Source: Alphaproteobacteria bacterium
GTDB taxonomy: Bacteria; Pseudomonadota; Alphaproteobacteria; Caulobacterales; Caulobacteraceae
Reading direction: 5' to 3'
Assembly (NCBI GenBank): GCA_018821435.1
Contig: JAHJME010000022.1
Span: forward strand, 1-64,000
Length of the DNA stretch: 64,000 nt
Part shown: positions 8,007 to 20,260 of the stretch, in pieces
Position numbering within the stretch: the stretch's first letter is position 1
How the letters are laid out: each line of letters starts with the position of its first letter
The notes under the pieces: generated by a model
What the model was told of the DNA's origin: nothing
The model's input: the letters and a program-made list of their open reading frames with translations, nothing else
Databases searched by the model: none
Position numbers and translations under genes: made by a program

Positions 8007-8756
8007 TCAGGCCGGCGCCTTCTCGGCCCCAAAGTCCGCCACGTCCTGCAGCAGCGACGCCGCCGCCTGCTTCACCAACTCACCGCCCTTTTCGGGCGTG
8101 GCCAGGCCGGGGTCGGAGCCCATGCGGCCGTCGGCGAAGCGTGCGCGGAAATCAACCGCCTCGCGGATCGGACCGGTCGGCGCGATCTGGGGCGCGTAGT
8201 TCGCCGACTTGATGCTGTCCGGATAACCCCACTGCGTCACCGCGATCTCGCTGGGCGTGGCGTGGCTGCCGTGACCCACCGGAAACTGACGGTTGGCGAG
8301 GGCGGTGACGCCGGCCAGGTCCCACCAGTTCTTCAGCTTGCAGGCGAAGCCCCGGTTTCGGCCCGAATAGCTGGCCTCGGCGTAGAGTTCGGAGAAGGCC
8401 GCCTCGATGGTGGCGACGTTACCCCCGTGGCCGTTCAGGAAGTACAGCTTCTCGAATCCGGCGTGGCTGAGGCTGCGGCACCAGTCGCCGATGGCCAGCA
8501 TGAACGTCGAGGGTCGCAGCGCGATGGTGCCCGGAAAGTCCAGGTGGTGCTGGGCCATGCCGATATTGAAGGTCGGGCCGACCAGGATGTCGCCGGTCTT
8601 GTGCGCCTCGTGGGCGATGATCTCGGGGCAGAGCCAGTCGGTGCCGAGCAGGCCGGTGGGACCGTGCTGCTCGTTCGAGCCGATCGGAATGACCACAGTC
8701 TTGGAGCGGCCGAGGAAGCCCTCGATCTCGGCCCAGGTCGACAGGTGCAGCAGCAT
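8007..8756 (-). CDS. Creatininase-family amidohydrolase
   Basis: A 249-residue protein of the creatininase/creatinine amidohydrolase family. Metal-site signatures are visible: VIPIGSNEQHGPTGLLGTDW near the N terminus, FLNGHGGN in the middle, and GHGSHATPSE further on. The family includes creatininases, riboflavin-pathway formamide hydrolase ArfB and MftE-type peptidases; the substrate here cannot be told from sequence. The ATG at 8756 gives a family-like N terminus (MLLHLSTWAEIE); the frame is open for 49 codons more, but those residues are Arg-rich and unlike the family. Confidence 0.85.
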   Translation of the reverse strand: MLLHLSTWAEIEGFLGRSKTVVIPIGSNEQHGPTGLLGTDWLCPEIIAHEAHKTGDILVGPTFNIGMAQHHLDFPGTIALRPSTFMLAIGDWCRSLSHAGFEKLYFLNGHGGNVATIEAAFSELYAEASYSGRNRGFACKLKNWWDLAGVTALANRQFPVGHGSHATPSEIAVTQWGYPDSIKSANYAPQIAPTGPIREAVDFRARFADGRMGSDPGLATPEKGGELVKQAAASLLQDVADFGAEKAPA

Positions 8757-8839
8757 GGGGAGGATGCCTTCGATTCCAGGGGTCGTCGCCCGAATCCATA
8801 AGGTCTTCCGGCGGGTACAGTAAATTCCGAACTTGCGAC

Positions 8840-9355
8840 CTAGTCGCCGGCGCTGGCGACCTCGATGCGCAGGTCCAGTGCCCGCATGCCCACCAGGCGC
8901 CATTTGGGGTCCTTGCCCTTGGCGAAGGTGAGCAGGCAGTTCTTCGGGCTCTCGACGTCCTTCAGGCAGACGTGGCCCTCATCCACCACCTTCATCAGCG
9001 GGACCACTTGGCGGGCGGTCGGCGGCGTGGTCAGGCGGGCGCCGGTCTTGTCGACCAGGCGGAGCGCGTCCGGGCTGATCATGCGGTCCAGGGCGAACTC
9101 CGACGGCCCACCATCGATCTCCAACGCCTTGGTCCGGGCCATGTCGTTCACCTGACGACGCACGTCCTCGCGCACGGCCGCACGGTCGATCTCGGCCTCG
9201 AAGGCCACACGGTCGTTCTTGTACGCCGCGGTCAGCAGGCGGCTGGCGGTCTCGGCCGCCCCCTTCGGCGCGGAGCCGTTGCAGGACGCGAGGCCCAGGG
9301 CCGCGAGGGCGAGAACGACAGTCGTACGGAGCATCCGCCAAAATCGCCTCGCCAT
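8840..9355 (-). CDS. DUF2939-like lipoprotein
   Basis: A 171-residue protein. The start at 9355 gives a lipoprotein signal: basic N terminus, hydrophobic core, and lipobox GLASC with Cys at residue 25. The rest resembles the DUF2939 family, which has a conserved segment on repeated charged and aliphatic residues ([20 protein letters not shown]) and ends with [10 protein letters not shown]. The function is unknown; an outer- or inner-membrane-anchored periplasmic protein is inferred. It is divergent from acs with 89 bases between the starts. Confidence 0.75.
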   Translation of the reverse strand: MARRFWRMLRTTVVLALAALGLASCNGSAPKGAAETASRLLTAAYKNDRVAFEAEIDRAAVREDVRRQVNDMARTKALEIDGGPSEFALDRMISPDALRLVDKTGARLTTPPTARQVVPLMKVVDEGHVCLKDVESPKNCLLTFAKGKDPKWRLVGMRALDLRIEVASAGD

Positions 9356-9444
9356 TGAGTCGCCGCAAGGTCCTATGGGTGCGGCGTGTTGCGCCGAGGA
9401 CCCCACTGCGGTTACTGCGGAGCGGCATCTTCGGAGGTTCAGTG

Positions 9445-11783
<2,339 letters not shown>

Positions 11784-11784
<1 letters not shown>

Positions 11785-12755
11785 TGACGCCGGAGCTCCC
11801 GCCCGGCCTGCGGGCCGCCATCGACCGGGAGCTTGCGGGCGCCTCGCGCCGCGACCTGGCCGAACGCACGGCCGCGACCACGGCGGCCTATCGCGCCGGG
11901 CGTGGCTCGTCGGCGGTGATCAAGGGCCGCGACGACGCCCTGGCCTATGCCCTGGCCCGGCTGCCCGCCACCTACGCCGCCTGCGCCAGCGTGTTCGACG
12001 AGGCGCTGGATCGCGCCCCTGGCTTCGCGCCGGCCACCCTGCTCGACGCCGGCTGCGGCCCGGGCGGCGGAAGCTGGGCGGCGGCCGAAGCTTGGCCTTC
12101 GCTGAACCGCATCGTCTGGTTCGACGCCAGCGCGCCGTTCCTCGACATGGCCAAGCGCCTGGCAGAAGACGCGCCCGCCGCCGTCCGTGGCGCGAGCGTC
12201 CAGCGCGGCGACCTGACGGCCGGCCCGTTCGCGCAGGCCGATCTGGTCCTGGCCAGCTACGCCCTCGCCGAGATCGCACCCGCCGCCCAGGCCGCGCTGG
12301 TGGGCCGCCTCTGGGACGCCTGCGACGGCGTCCCCGCCCTGGTCGAGCCCGGCACCCCCGCCGGCTACGCCCGCATCCTCGCCGCCCGCGACACGCTGAT
12401 CGCGGCGGGCGCCGGCATCGTCGCGCCCTGCCCGCATGAGGCCGCCTGCCCGCTGAACGCCCCCGACTGGTGCCACTTCAGCGTTCGCCTGCCGCGCTCG
12501 CGCGACCACCGCCTGGCCAAGGGCGCCGAAGTCCCGTTCGAGGACGAGAAGTTCGCCTATCTGCTGGCCGCCCGCCCCGCGGTGACCGCCCAGGCGGCAA
12601 TGGCCCGCATCCTGGCCCGGCCCCGCGCCGGCAAGCCCGGAATCGAGTTCAAGCTCTGCGGCGCCGAGGGCTTGGAAGCTCGTTTCGTCGCCAAGCGTGA
12701 CAAGCCGGCCCACGCCAAGGCCCGGCGGCTCGACTGGGGCGAAGCCTGGCCATAG
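11784..12755 (+). CDS. Rsm22-like methyltransferase family protein
   Basis: A 323-residue protein of the Rsm22/COG5459 family (mitochondrial small-subunit assembly factor METTL17 in eukaryotes). It has a Rossmann-type SAM-binding motif LLDAGCGPGGGSWAAAE, the conserved VLASYALAEI segment, LVEPGTPAGY, and a Cys cluster PCPHEAACPL...DWCHF. In eukaryotic members this cluster binds iron-sulphur or zinc. A role in ribosome assembly is inferred from the family. The ATG overlaps the acs stop by one base (TGATG), so it is co-transcribed with acs. Confidence 0.85.
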
Positions 12756-12817
12756 GCCATGTTTTGGCCCCGACGCTGGGCGAGGACACCTCAGGACCCA
12801 CAGATCAACGGAACGTG

Positions 12818-14326
12818 ATGCCGGAAAGTTCGGCGGCGGCGCAGGGCTTGCGCCGGCGGGATGTCATGGCACTGGCGCCTGCCACGCTGCTCGCGGCGGG
12901 GTGGGCGCCCAGCGACGCCATCGGCGAGATGGTGCGACGGCGCGCGCGCGATCTGGGCCGCGCCCGCTACCGCCCGGTGGACCGTCCGTTGCAGGCCAGC
13001 CTCGCCAACATGGGCTACGACGCCTATCGCGACCTGCGCTTCCGGCCGGACCAGGCGATCTGGCGCGCCGAAGGGCTGCCGTTCCAGCTACAGATGTTCC
13101 ACCGGGGCGGGCTGTTCCGCGATCCCGTCGACCTGTTCGAGGCCGACCACGGGCGCGTGCGGCCGATCAAATTCTCCGAAAGCCTGTTCACCTACGGCCA
13201 GCAAACGCCGGGGCCGCTACCCGCCGACCTGGGCTTCGCGGGCTTTCGCGTCCATGCGCCGATGGACGTGCCCGGCCGCTTCGACGAGGTGGTGGCGTTC
13301 TTGGGCGCCAGCTACTTCCGCGCCGTGGCCAAGGGGATCAGTTACGGCCTCTCCGCCCGCGGGCTGGCGCTGGGCGCCGGCGAGCCAGGCGAGGAGTTCC
13401 CGGCCTTCCGCGCCTTCTGGGTCGAGCGCCCCGCGCCCGGCGCGCGCAGCCTGGTGATCCACGCCCTGCTGGACAGCGTCTCCACCGCCGGCGCCTTCCG
13501 GTTCGAGGTCACGCCCGGAACCCTGACCGTGATGGAGGTGGAGGCCCGCCTGTTCCCGCGCCGACCCCTGGCCTCGGCCGGCATCGCGCCGCTGACAAGC
13601 ATGTACCTGTTCGGACCCGAGCAGCCGCGCCGCTACGACGACTTCCGCCCCGAGGTGCACGACAGCGATGGCCTGCTGACCGACGACGGCCACGGCGGCC
13701 GGATCTGGCGGCCGCTGGTCCACACGCCGGCCACCCGCGTCCGCGACGTCGACCCCGGTCCCGCACGGGGCTTCGGCCTGCTGCAGCGCCAGCGGGCCTT
13801 CGAGGCCTACCAGGACCTGGAGGCCGACTACCACCGCCGGCCCGGCGCCTGGGTCGAGCCGCTGGAAGGCTTCGGCCAGGGCAGCGTGCGGCTGGTCGAG
13901 CTGGGCGCCCGCAGCGAGGCCGAGGACAACATCGTCGCCATGTGGCGGCCCGCCGCGCCACTGGCCGCCGGCCGCGAGCATCGCTTCCGCTACCGCCTGA
14001 CCTGGGGCGCCTCGCCCGAGCCGCGCACCCGCCTGGCCCAGGCCGTCGCCTGGCGCGCTGGCAGCAGCCACGACCCCCGCCGACGCCGCTTCCTGGTGGA
14101 CTTCGCCCCCCTGCCCCCGGGCGGTCTCCATGGGGTCGAAGCCCAGGCCAGCGCCACCGGGGGAAGCATCCGCGTCGAAACCGTGCAGCCGAACGCCTCA
14201 ATCGGCGGCGCCCGCGTCAGTTTCGAGCTGGACCCGGGAACCGCGGCGACCAGCGACCTGCGGCTGACGTTAGTGCGGGGACGGACGCCCGTTTCCGAAG
14301 TTTGGATGTATCGATGGCTCGCGTAA
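12818..14326 (+). CDS. opgG: Periplasmic glucan biosynthesis protein OpgG/OpgD
   Basis: A 502-residue OpgG/MdoG-family protein, needed for osmoregulated periplasmic glucan branching or trimming. Family segments include GYDAYRDLRFRPDQAIW near the N terminus, FAGFRVHAP, VAFLGASYFRAVAKG, YGLSARGLAL and LTSMYLFGPEQPRRYDDFRPEVHDSDGL. The start at 12818 leaves a signal with LRRRDVMALAPATLLAAGW, whose double Arg suggests Tat export as in OpgD. The gene overlaps opgH by 13 bases. GGAA just before the start is only a weak ribosome-binding site. Confidence 0.9.
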   Translation: MPESSAAAQGLRRRDVMALAPATLLAAGWAPSDAIGEMVRRRARDLGRARYRPVDRPLQASLANMGYDAYRDLRFRPDQAIWRAEGLPFQLQMFHRGGLFRDPVDLFEADHGRVRPIKFSESLFTYGQQTPGPLPADLGFAGFRVHAPMDVPGRFDEVVAFLGASYFRAVAKGISYGLSARGLALGAGEPGEEFPAFRAFWVERPAPGARSLVIHALLDSVSTAGAFRFEVTPGTLTVMEVEARLFPRRPLASAGIAPLTSMYLFGPEQPRRYDDFRPEVHDSDGLLTDDGHGGRIWRPLVHTPATRVRDVDPGPARGFGLLQRQRAFEAYQDLEADYHRRPGAWVEPLEGFGQGSVRLVELGARSEAEDNIVAMWRPAAPLAAGREHRFRYRLTWGASPEPRTRLAQAVAWRAGSSHDPRRRRFLVDFAPLPPGGLHGVEAQASATGGSIRVETVQPNASIGGARVSFELDPGTAATSDLRLTLVRGRTPVSEVWMYRWLA

Positions 14327-16284
14327 CGCGGCGCGCACCGAAGCCCACGTCCGCCAAGGCCGTGGTCTTCGCCGCCCCTGAACCCTTCCTCCAATCGGTG
14401 CCCGCCGGGGCGCCACTCGACATGCCCGAGCAGGATCTGCGCGCGTCGCCCGGTCGACTGGCGGCGCTACTGGACCTGCGCGGCCGACGCGTCGCCATCT
14501 TCGGCGGGACGGCCGGGGCGACCGCCGTCGCCGGCGGCGTGATGGCCAGCCTGCTGTCCACCGGCGGGTTCACGGTGTTGGACGCGGCGGCCCTGGCCCT
14601 GTTTCTGGTGCTGTTCGGCTGGACCGTCTTCGGCTTCGCCAGCGCGACGGCGGGTTTTGTCGTCCAGTGGCGCGCGGCGCGGCCCCGGCGGCCCGAACCG
14701 CAGCCGGTGATCCTGACCCGCACGGCGCTGCTGATGCCGACCTACAACGAGGACCCGGGCCGGGTGCTGGCCGCCGTTCAGGCGATCCGCGAGGATCTGG
14801 TGCGCCTGGGCGTGTCCGAGCTCTACGACGTCTTCCTGCTGAGCGACACGCGCGACGAGACCACCGCGCGGCACGAGGTGGTGGGCATGCTGCGCGTCCG
14901 CGCACGGCTGGGTCCCGACGCCCGGATCTTCTACCGCCGCCGGCCGCAGAACACCGACCGCAAGGCCGGCAACGTCGCCGACTGGGTCCGCCGGTTCGGC
15001 GGCGCCTACGAGGCCATGATCATCCTCGACGCGGACAGCGTGATGAGCGCCGACACCATCGTGCGGCTGACCGCCGAGATGGAGGCCGACCCGAAGCTTG
15101 GCTTGTTGCAGACCGCCCCGAACCTGGTGGGCGCCGAGACCCTGTTCGCGCGCCTGCAGCAGTTCGCCGCCCGCACATATGGCGGCATGCTGGCGGCCGG
15201 CCAGGACTGGTGGTCGGGCGCCGAGGGCAACTATTGGGGCCACAACGCCATCATCCGCGTGAAGGCCTTCGCGAGCTGCGCCGGCCTGCCCCACCTGCCG
15301 GGGCGTCGGCCGTTCGGCGGCCACATCATGAGCCACGATTTCGTCGAGGCCGCCCTGATGCGGCGCGGCGGCTGGGCGATCCGGCTGAACGCCCGCCTGG
15401 GCGGCAGCTACGAGGAGGCGCCGCCCACAATCGTCGACATGGCCCGGCGCGACCGCCGCTGGTGCCAGGGCAACCTGCAGCACCTGGGCGTCGTCGGCGC
15501 GTCCGGCCTGCACTGGATCAGCCGCCTCCATCTGGCGCGCGGCGTCCTGTCCTACGTCACCTCGCCGCTGTGGCTGCTGATGGTGGGCTTCGGCGCCACC
15601 GCCTGGCTGGGCCAGATCGGCGAGCCGGTTCGGGTCCACGGCGACGCCGCGGTCTGGCTGTTCGCCACGACCATGGCGATGCTCATCACCCCCAAGCTGT
15701 TGGCCGGCGTCCTGGCCCTGCGCGAGCGGACCGCGCCCGGCGCCCGCCGCACCCTGGGGCTCTGGGTCGGTATCGGCCTGGAGGTGATCCTGAGCGCCCT
15801 CGTCGCGCCGGTGCTGATGCTGATGCAAAGCGCCGCGGTGTTCGACGTCCTGATCGGCCGCGATTCCGGCTGGAACGCCCAGCAGCGCGACGCCGGACGG
15901 CTGTCGCGCAAGGAGGCCTGGCGCTCGCATCGCGGCCACGTGATCATCGGCGTCACCGGCGCGGTGATCGCCTGGCTGCTGGATCCGGCGATCTTCTGGT
16001 GGACCAGCCCGGTCTCGCTGGGCCTGTTCCTGTCGGCGCCGCTGTCGCTGCTGATGGCGCGCACGGACCTGGGCGGCCTGTTCCGCACGATGGGCCTGCT
16101 GACCACGCCCGAGGAGCGTCAGGTTCCGCCGGTGGTGGCCCGCGCCGTGGCCCTACGCGCGCTTCACGACGAGGAGCAGGCCGCCCGAGTGCAGATCGAG
16201 CGGCTGATGCGCGCCGAGGTGCCCGTGCACCGGCCCGAGGCCCGCGCGCTCGAGATGTTCGCGCCCCGCGCCCAGGCCGCTTAG
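14314..16284 (+). CDS. opgH: Glucans biosynthesis glucosyltransferase OpgH
   Basis: A 656-residue inner-membrane family-2 glycosyltransferase that builds the beta-glucan backbone from UDP-glucose. Two N-terminal membrane helices (about residues 63-85 and 88-115) come first. The cytosolic catalytic domain follows with TALLMPTYNEDP, the D-x-D in ILDADSVM (D239/D241), and RRDRRWCQGNLQH (the QxxRW-like acceptor motif region). Several membrane helices end the protein. It starts within the end of opgG. Its stop overlaps, in opposite orientation, the stop of the LysR gene by two bases. Confidence 0.95.
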   Translation: MARVTRRAPKPTSAKAVVFAAPEPFLQSVPAGAPLDMPEQDLRASPGRLAALLDLRGRRVAIFGGTAGATAVAGGVMASLLSTGGFTVLDAAALALFLVLFGWTVFGFASATAGFVVQWRAARPRRPEPQPVILTRTALLMPTYNEDPGRVLAAVQAIREDLVRLGVSELYDVFLLSDTRDETTARHEVVGMLRVRARLGPDARIFYRRRPQNTDRKAGNVADWVRRFGGAYEAMIILDADSVMSADTIVRLTAEMEADPKLGLLQTAPNLVGAETLFARLQQFAARTYGGMLAAGQDWWSGAEGNYWGHNAIIRVKAFASCAGLPHLPGRRPFGGHIMSHDFVEAALMRRGGWAIRLNARLGGSYEEAPPTIVDMARRDRRWCQGNLQHLGVVGASGLHWISRLHLARGVLSYVTSPLWLLMVGFGATAWLGQIGEPVRVHGDAAVWLFATTMAMLITPKLLAGVLALRERTAPGARRTLGLWVGIGLEVILSALVAPVLMLMQSAAVFDVLIGRDSGWNAQQRDAGRLSRKEAWRSHRGHVIIGVTGAVIAWLLDPAIFWWTSPVSLGLFLSAPLSLLMARTDLGGLFRTMGLLTTPEERQVPPVVARAVALRALHDEEQAARVQIERLMRAEVPVHRPEARALEMFAPRAQAA

Positions 16285-17240
16285 CCGACGTTCTTCGTCG
16301 GGAACGGCACCACCGTCATGGCGTCCTCGGCCAGCCGAAGCCGGCCGCGCTCCTCGCTACGCCGCAGTTCCTGCTGCAGGTAGGGGGCCATGAAGTCGAT
16401 GAACGCGCGCACGCGGGGCGTGTCCTTCAGCTCGCGCCGGGTGACGATCCACGAGGTCGAGCGGCCTTCCTCGATGATGTCGGAACAGCGCACCAGGTCG
16501 CGATCGGTATCGGCGATGGTGCAGGGCAGCGCGCCAATGCCCAGGCCCGCCTTCACCGCGTGCACCAGGCTGCTCATGCTGTTGGAGCGGGTGATCGGCG
16601 GCTTGCCGCCAGAGTGCTGCATCATCCAGGTCGCGCCCGGCATCTCGCCCACCTCGGTGGTCACGTCGATCAGGTCGTGGTCCTGCAGGCTGTTCGGCGA
16701 GTCCGGCGTGCCCCGGCGGCTGGCGTAGTCGCGGCTGCAGTACAGCGCCATCTCGTGGTCGCCGATCTTGCGCGCCACCAGATCGGAGACCGCCAGCGCC
16801 TTGGACGTACGGATGGCCAGGTCGGCCTCGCCGTTCTCCAGGTCCAGGCTGCGGTCGGTGATCACCAGGTCGACCTGGACGTCCGGATGCACCTTGCGGA
16901 ACTGCAGCAGCGCCGGGATCACCATGGTGTTGGCCACCAGCTCGTTGGTGGTCAGCCGCAGCGCGCCCGATACGCCGCGCATCTGGGTCGCGGCCTGGTT
17001 GGCGAACCGGATCGCCGCTCGCTCGACGTTTTCCGCCTCGGGGATCATGGTCTGGCCGGCCTCGGTCAGCCGGCTGCCGGTCTGGCCGCGCTCGAACAGC
17101 TTGAAGCCCAGATCCTGCTCCAGGCTCTCGATTCGCCGCGCCACGGTGGTCTGGTTGACGCCCATGGCCTTGGAGGCCGCGAGCGTAGAGCCCCCGCGGG
17201 CCACGGCCAGGAACGCCTTGAGGTCATTCCAGTCGAACAT
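16281..17240 (-). CDS. LysR-family transcriptional regulator
   Basis: A 319-residue LysR regulator. The N-terminal winged helix-turn-helix is clear (MFDWNDLKAFLAVARGG, then TLAASKAMGVNQTTVARRIESLE), and the rest is a periplasmic-binding-protein-like effector domain. The start at 17240 is family-typical; residues upstream in frame do not resemble LysR proteins. It is divergent from the M16 peptidase gene, whose start is 191 bases away, so that gene is a possible target. The ligand is unknown. Confidence 0.9.
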   Translation of the reverse strand: MFDWNDLKAFLAVARGGSTLAASKAMGVNQTTVARRIESLEQDLGFKLFERGQTGSRLTEAGQTMIPEAENVERAAIRFANQAATQMRGVSGALRLTTNELVANTMVIPALLQFRKVHPDVQVDLVITDRSLDLENGEADLAIRTSKALAVSDLVARKIGDHEMALYCSRDYASRRGTPDSPNSLQDHDLIDVTTEVGEMPGATWMMQHSGGKPPITRSNSMSSLVHAVKAGLGIGALPCTIADTDRDLVRCSDIIEEGRSTSWIVTRRELKDTPRVRAFIDFMAPYLQQELRRSEERGRLRLAEDAMTVVPFPTKNVG

Positions 17241-17431
17241 GGCCCCATTCTGCGGTTGTGCGGAGCCAACCTGCAAGCGCGCTGATCGCCGAGAGGGCGA
17301 GCGGGCCCACGTCGAGATCGAGGGTTGCGACGAACGGGCGGTCCCAAGCGTCCACATGAATTCGTCGTAAGCTTTCCGCGTCCCCGTTGGGTGGTAAGGA
17401 TTTCCCACCTTCCGCCCAACCGGGATGCTCC

Positions 17432-20260
17432 ATGCTCCGAACCGCTCGCGCCGCCGGCCTCGCGCTGTTGCTGACGACCACCGCCTTCACCTCGGTCGCG
17501 CTCTCCACATCCGCCGTGGCTGCCGAAGTCCCTCCGATCCAGTTCAAGTCGCGGACCTTGGCCAACGGCCTGAAGGTCATGACCTCGCTGGACCGGGCCA
17601 CGCCCAACGTCTCGGTCCAGGTCTGGTACGGCGTCGGCTCCAAGGATGACCCGCAGGGCAGGTCCGGGTTCGCCCACCTGTTCGAGCACTTGATGTTCAA
17701 GGCGACGCGGAACATGCCGTCCGAGCAGTTCGACCGCCTGACCGAGGACGTGGGCGGCTTCAACAACGCCTCCACCGCCGACGACTTCACCGACTACTAC
17801 GAGGTGGTGCCCGCCAGCCACCTGGAGCGGCTGGTCTGGGCCGAAGCCGACAGGATGAGCACGCTGGTGGTCGACGAGGCGGTGTTCAAGTCCGAGCGCG
17901 ACGTGGTGAAGGAGGAGCTGCGCCAGCGGGTCCTGGCTTCGCCGTACGGCCGGTTGACAGCGCTGTACCTGCCCCAGGCCAGCTATACGACCCACCCCTA
18001 CAAGCGCCCCGGGATCGGCTCGATCGAGGAGCTGGACGCCGCCACCGTCGACGACGTGCGGGCGTTCCACCACACCTACTATCGGCCCGACAACGCCGCC
18101 CTGATCATCGTCGGCAACTTCGACCAGGCCAAGCTGGACGCCTGGATCGACCAGTATTTCGGGGTGCTCAAGAACCCCGACCAGCCGCTGCCGAAGGTGA
18201 CCGTCAAGGAGCCCCCGCGCACCAAGCCGGGCGTGTTCGACGGCTACGGCCCCAATGTGCCGCTGCCCGCCGTGGTGCTGTCCTGGCAGGGCCCGGCGGC
18301 CTCCGATCCCGACGCCCCGGCGCTGAAGGTGCTGGACGCCATCCTGTCGGGCGGCAAGTCCTCGCGGCTGTACAACAGCCTGGTCTACGACCAGCAGATC
18401 GCCGCCGAGTCGTTCTCCAGCGCCGATCTCCCGCAGGATCCCGGCCTGTTCATGGTCGGCGCCATCATGTCGAACGGCAAGACCATCGCCCAGGGCGAGA
18501 CCGCCCTCCTGGCTCAGGTGAAGCGCCTGCGCGACGCGCCGCCCACAGCCGCGGAACTGTCCGAGGCCAAGAACGAGCTGCTGGCCGGCGCCCTGCGCGA
18601 ACGCGAGACCATCGAGGGCCGGGCCAGCGCCATCGGCTATGCGCTGCGGGTCGACGGCGATCCGAACGCGGTCAATACCGAACTGGCCAAGCTCCAGGCG
18701 GTGACCGCCGCCGACGTCCAGCGGGTCGCGGCCAAGTACCTCGCCGAAGACCGCCGCATGACCATCCGCTACCGTCCCGAGAGCGAGCGGCCCAAGGGCG
18801 AAGCCGTGGCCGCCGCGCCGACGCCGCCCAAGACCGTCGCCAGCTATGACGGTCCGGTCTTCACCCTGGCCCCCGAGGCCGATCGCACCAAACCGCCCGC
18901 CATCGGCGAGCCGGTCCAGCCGGTCCTGCCCAAGCCGGCGGAGAAGGTCTTGGCCAACGGCCTGCGCGTCATTGTCGCCCGCTCGTCGGACCTGCCGCTC
19001 GTCACCGCCGACCTGACGGTGAAGACCGGCGCCTGGGCCGACCCGCAAGGGCTGGCCGGGGCCGCGTCGATGATGGCCGGCATGCTGACCGAAGGCACCA
19101 AGACCCGCTCCGCCCAGCAGATCGCCAGCCAGACCGAGAGCCTGGGCGCCTCGCTGTCGTCCGGCGGTGGGCTGGAGTCGTCGTCCGTCACGCTCAGCGC
19201 CATCGCCGACAAGCTGCCCGCGTCGCTGACGATCATGGCCGACGTCGCCCGGAACCCGGCCTTCGCGGCCGAGGAACTGGAACGCCAGCGCGAGCAGGCC
19301 CTGGACGGCCTGCGCGTCGCCTACCAGCAGCCGGGCTCGGTGGCGGGCTTCGCCGCCGCTCCGGTGATCTACGGCGGCACGCCCTTCGGCCACGTTCCGC
19401 AGGGCACTCCGGAATCGATCCAACGGCTGAAGCCAGCCGACCTGTCGAAGCTGCACGCCGCCTGGTTCCGGCCCGACAACGCCGTGCTGGTGCTGACCGG
19501 CGACATCAGCGCAGAGCAGGGCTTCGCCCTGGCGCAAAAGGCGTTCGGCGACTGGAAGAAGCCCGCGACGCCCCTGGCGCCCGCCCCGGCCATCACACCG
19601 GCGGGCAAGGCTCGCGCCGTGGCCATCGACATTCCGGGCACGGGCCAGGCTTCGGTCAATGTCATGAAGCCGGCCATCGCCCGCGACGACCCCGACTATT
19701 ACCCCGGCATCGTGGCGGCCTCGGTGCTGGGCGGCGGCTATTCCGCCCGCCTGAACCAGGAGATTCGCATCAAGCGCGGCCTGTCCTATGGCGCCAGCGC
19801 CCGCCTCTCGACCGCGCGGACCACCGGCTCCTTCCGCGCCAGCGCGCAGACCAAGAATGAGTCCGCGACCGAGGTTCTGGGGCTGATCAACGAGGAGCTG
19901 ACCAAGCTGGGCGCGGCCCCCGCCGGCGCCGATGAGCTGAAGGCGCGCAAGTCCACGCTGGTGGGCGGGTATGGCCGGGAACTGGCGACGTCAGGCGGCC
20001 TGGCCGACATCCTGGGCGAACTGGCCCTTTATGGCGTGCCGCTGGACGAGGTGAGCCGCTACACGGCCAAGGTGGAAGCGGTCGACACCGCCCAGGTCCA
20101 GGCATTCGCCAAGCGGATCTTCGATCCGGCCCAGGCCAGTGTCGTGGTCGCCGGTGACGCCAAGGCGTTTTCCGCCGCACTGAAGGCCAAACTGCCGACG
20201 CTGGAAGTTATTCCGGCCGACCAGCTCGACCTTGAGAGCCCGACGCTGCGGAAGAAGTAG
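17432..20260 (+). CDS. M16-family zinc peptidase (two-domain, exported)
   Basis: A 942-residue insulinase/pitrilysin-type metallopeptidase. A Sec signal peptide (about residues 1-32, cleavage after AVA) sends it to the periplasm. The first half has the inverted zinc motif H82-L-F-E85-H86 and the downstream acidic ligand region ERDVVKEELRQ. The second half has the same fold, starting near VLANGLRVIVARSSDLPLV, but its corresponding helix (DPQGLAGAASMMAGMLTEG) has no HxxEH. The second domain is therefore probably structural, as is usual for the family. The substrate is unknown. It is divergent from a LysR gene, and its 3' end overlaps the convergent PEP-CTERM gene by 53 bases. Confidence 0.93.
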   Translation: MLRTARAAGLALLLTTTAFTSVALSTSAVAAEVPPIQFKSRTLANGLKVMTSLDRATPNVSVQVWYGVGSKDDPQGRSGFAHLFEHLMFKATRNMPSEQFDRLTEDVGGFNNASTADDFTDYYEVVPASHLERLVWAEADRMSTLVVDEAVFKSERDVVKEELRQRVLASPYGRLTALYLPQASYTTHPYKRPGIGSIEELDAATVDDVRAFHHTYYRPDNAALIIVGNFDQAKLDAWIDQYFGVLKNPDQPLPKVTVKEPPRTKPGVFDGYGPNVPLPAVVLSWQGPAASDPDAPALKVLDAILSGGKSSRLYNSLVYDQQIAAESFSSADLPQDPGLFMVGAIMSNGKTIAQGETALLAQVKRLRDAPPTAAELSEAKNELLAGALRERETIEGRASAIGYALRVDGDPNAVNTELAKLQAVTAADVQRVAAKYLAEDRRMTIRYRPESERPKGEAVAAAPTPPKTVASYDGPVFTLAPEADRTKPPAIGEPVQPVLPKPAEKVLANGLRVIVARSSDLPLVTADLTVKTGAWADPQGLAGAASMMAGMLTEGTKTRSAQQIASQTESLGASLSSGGGLESSSVTLSAIADKLPASLTIMADVARNPAFAAEELERQREQALDGLRVAYQQPGSVAGFAAAPVIYGGTPFGHVPQGTPESIQRLKPADLSKLHAAWFRPDNAVLVLTGDISAEQGFALAQKAFGDWKKPATPLAPAPAITPAGKARAVAIDIPGTGQASVNVMKPAIARDDPDYYPGIVAASVLGGGYSARLNQEIRIKRGLSYGASARLSTARTTGSFRASAQTKNESATEVLGLINEELTKLGAAPAGADELKARKSTLVGGYGRELATSGGLADILGELALYGVPLDEVSRYTAKVEAVDTAQVQAFAKRIFDPAQASVVVAGDAKAFSAALKAKLPTLEVIPADQLDLESPTLRKK

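Noticed and set aside
12697..14313. Very long upstream extension of opgH in the same frame
   Set aside because: It overlaps opgG completely in another frame and has Arg/Pro/Gly-rich content; OpgH begins at 14314.
17066..19537. 823-codon minus-strand open frame over the M16 gene
   Set aside because: Its composition is that of a shadow frame and it conflicts with the M16 peptidase with signal peptide and HxxEH.
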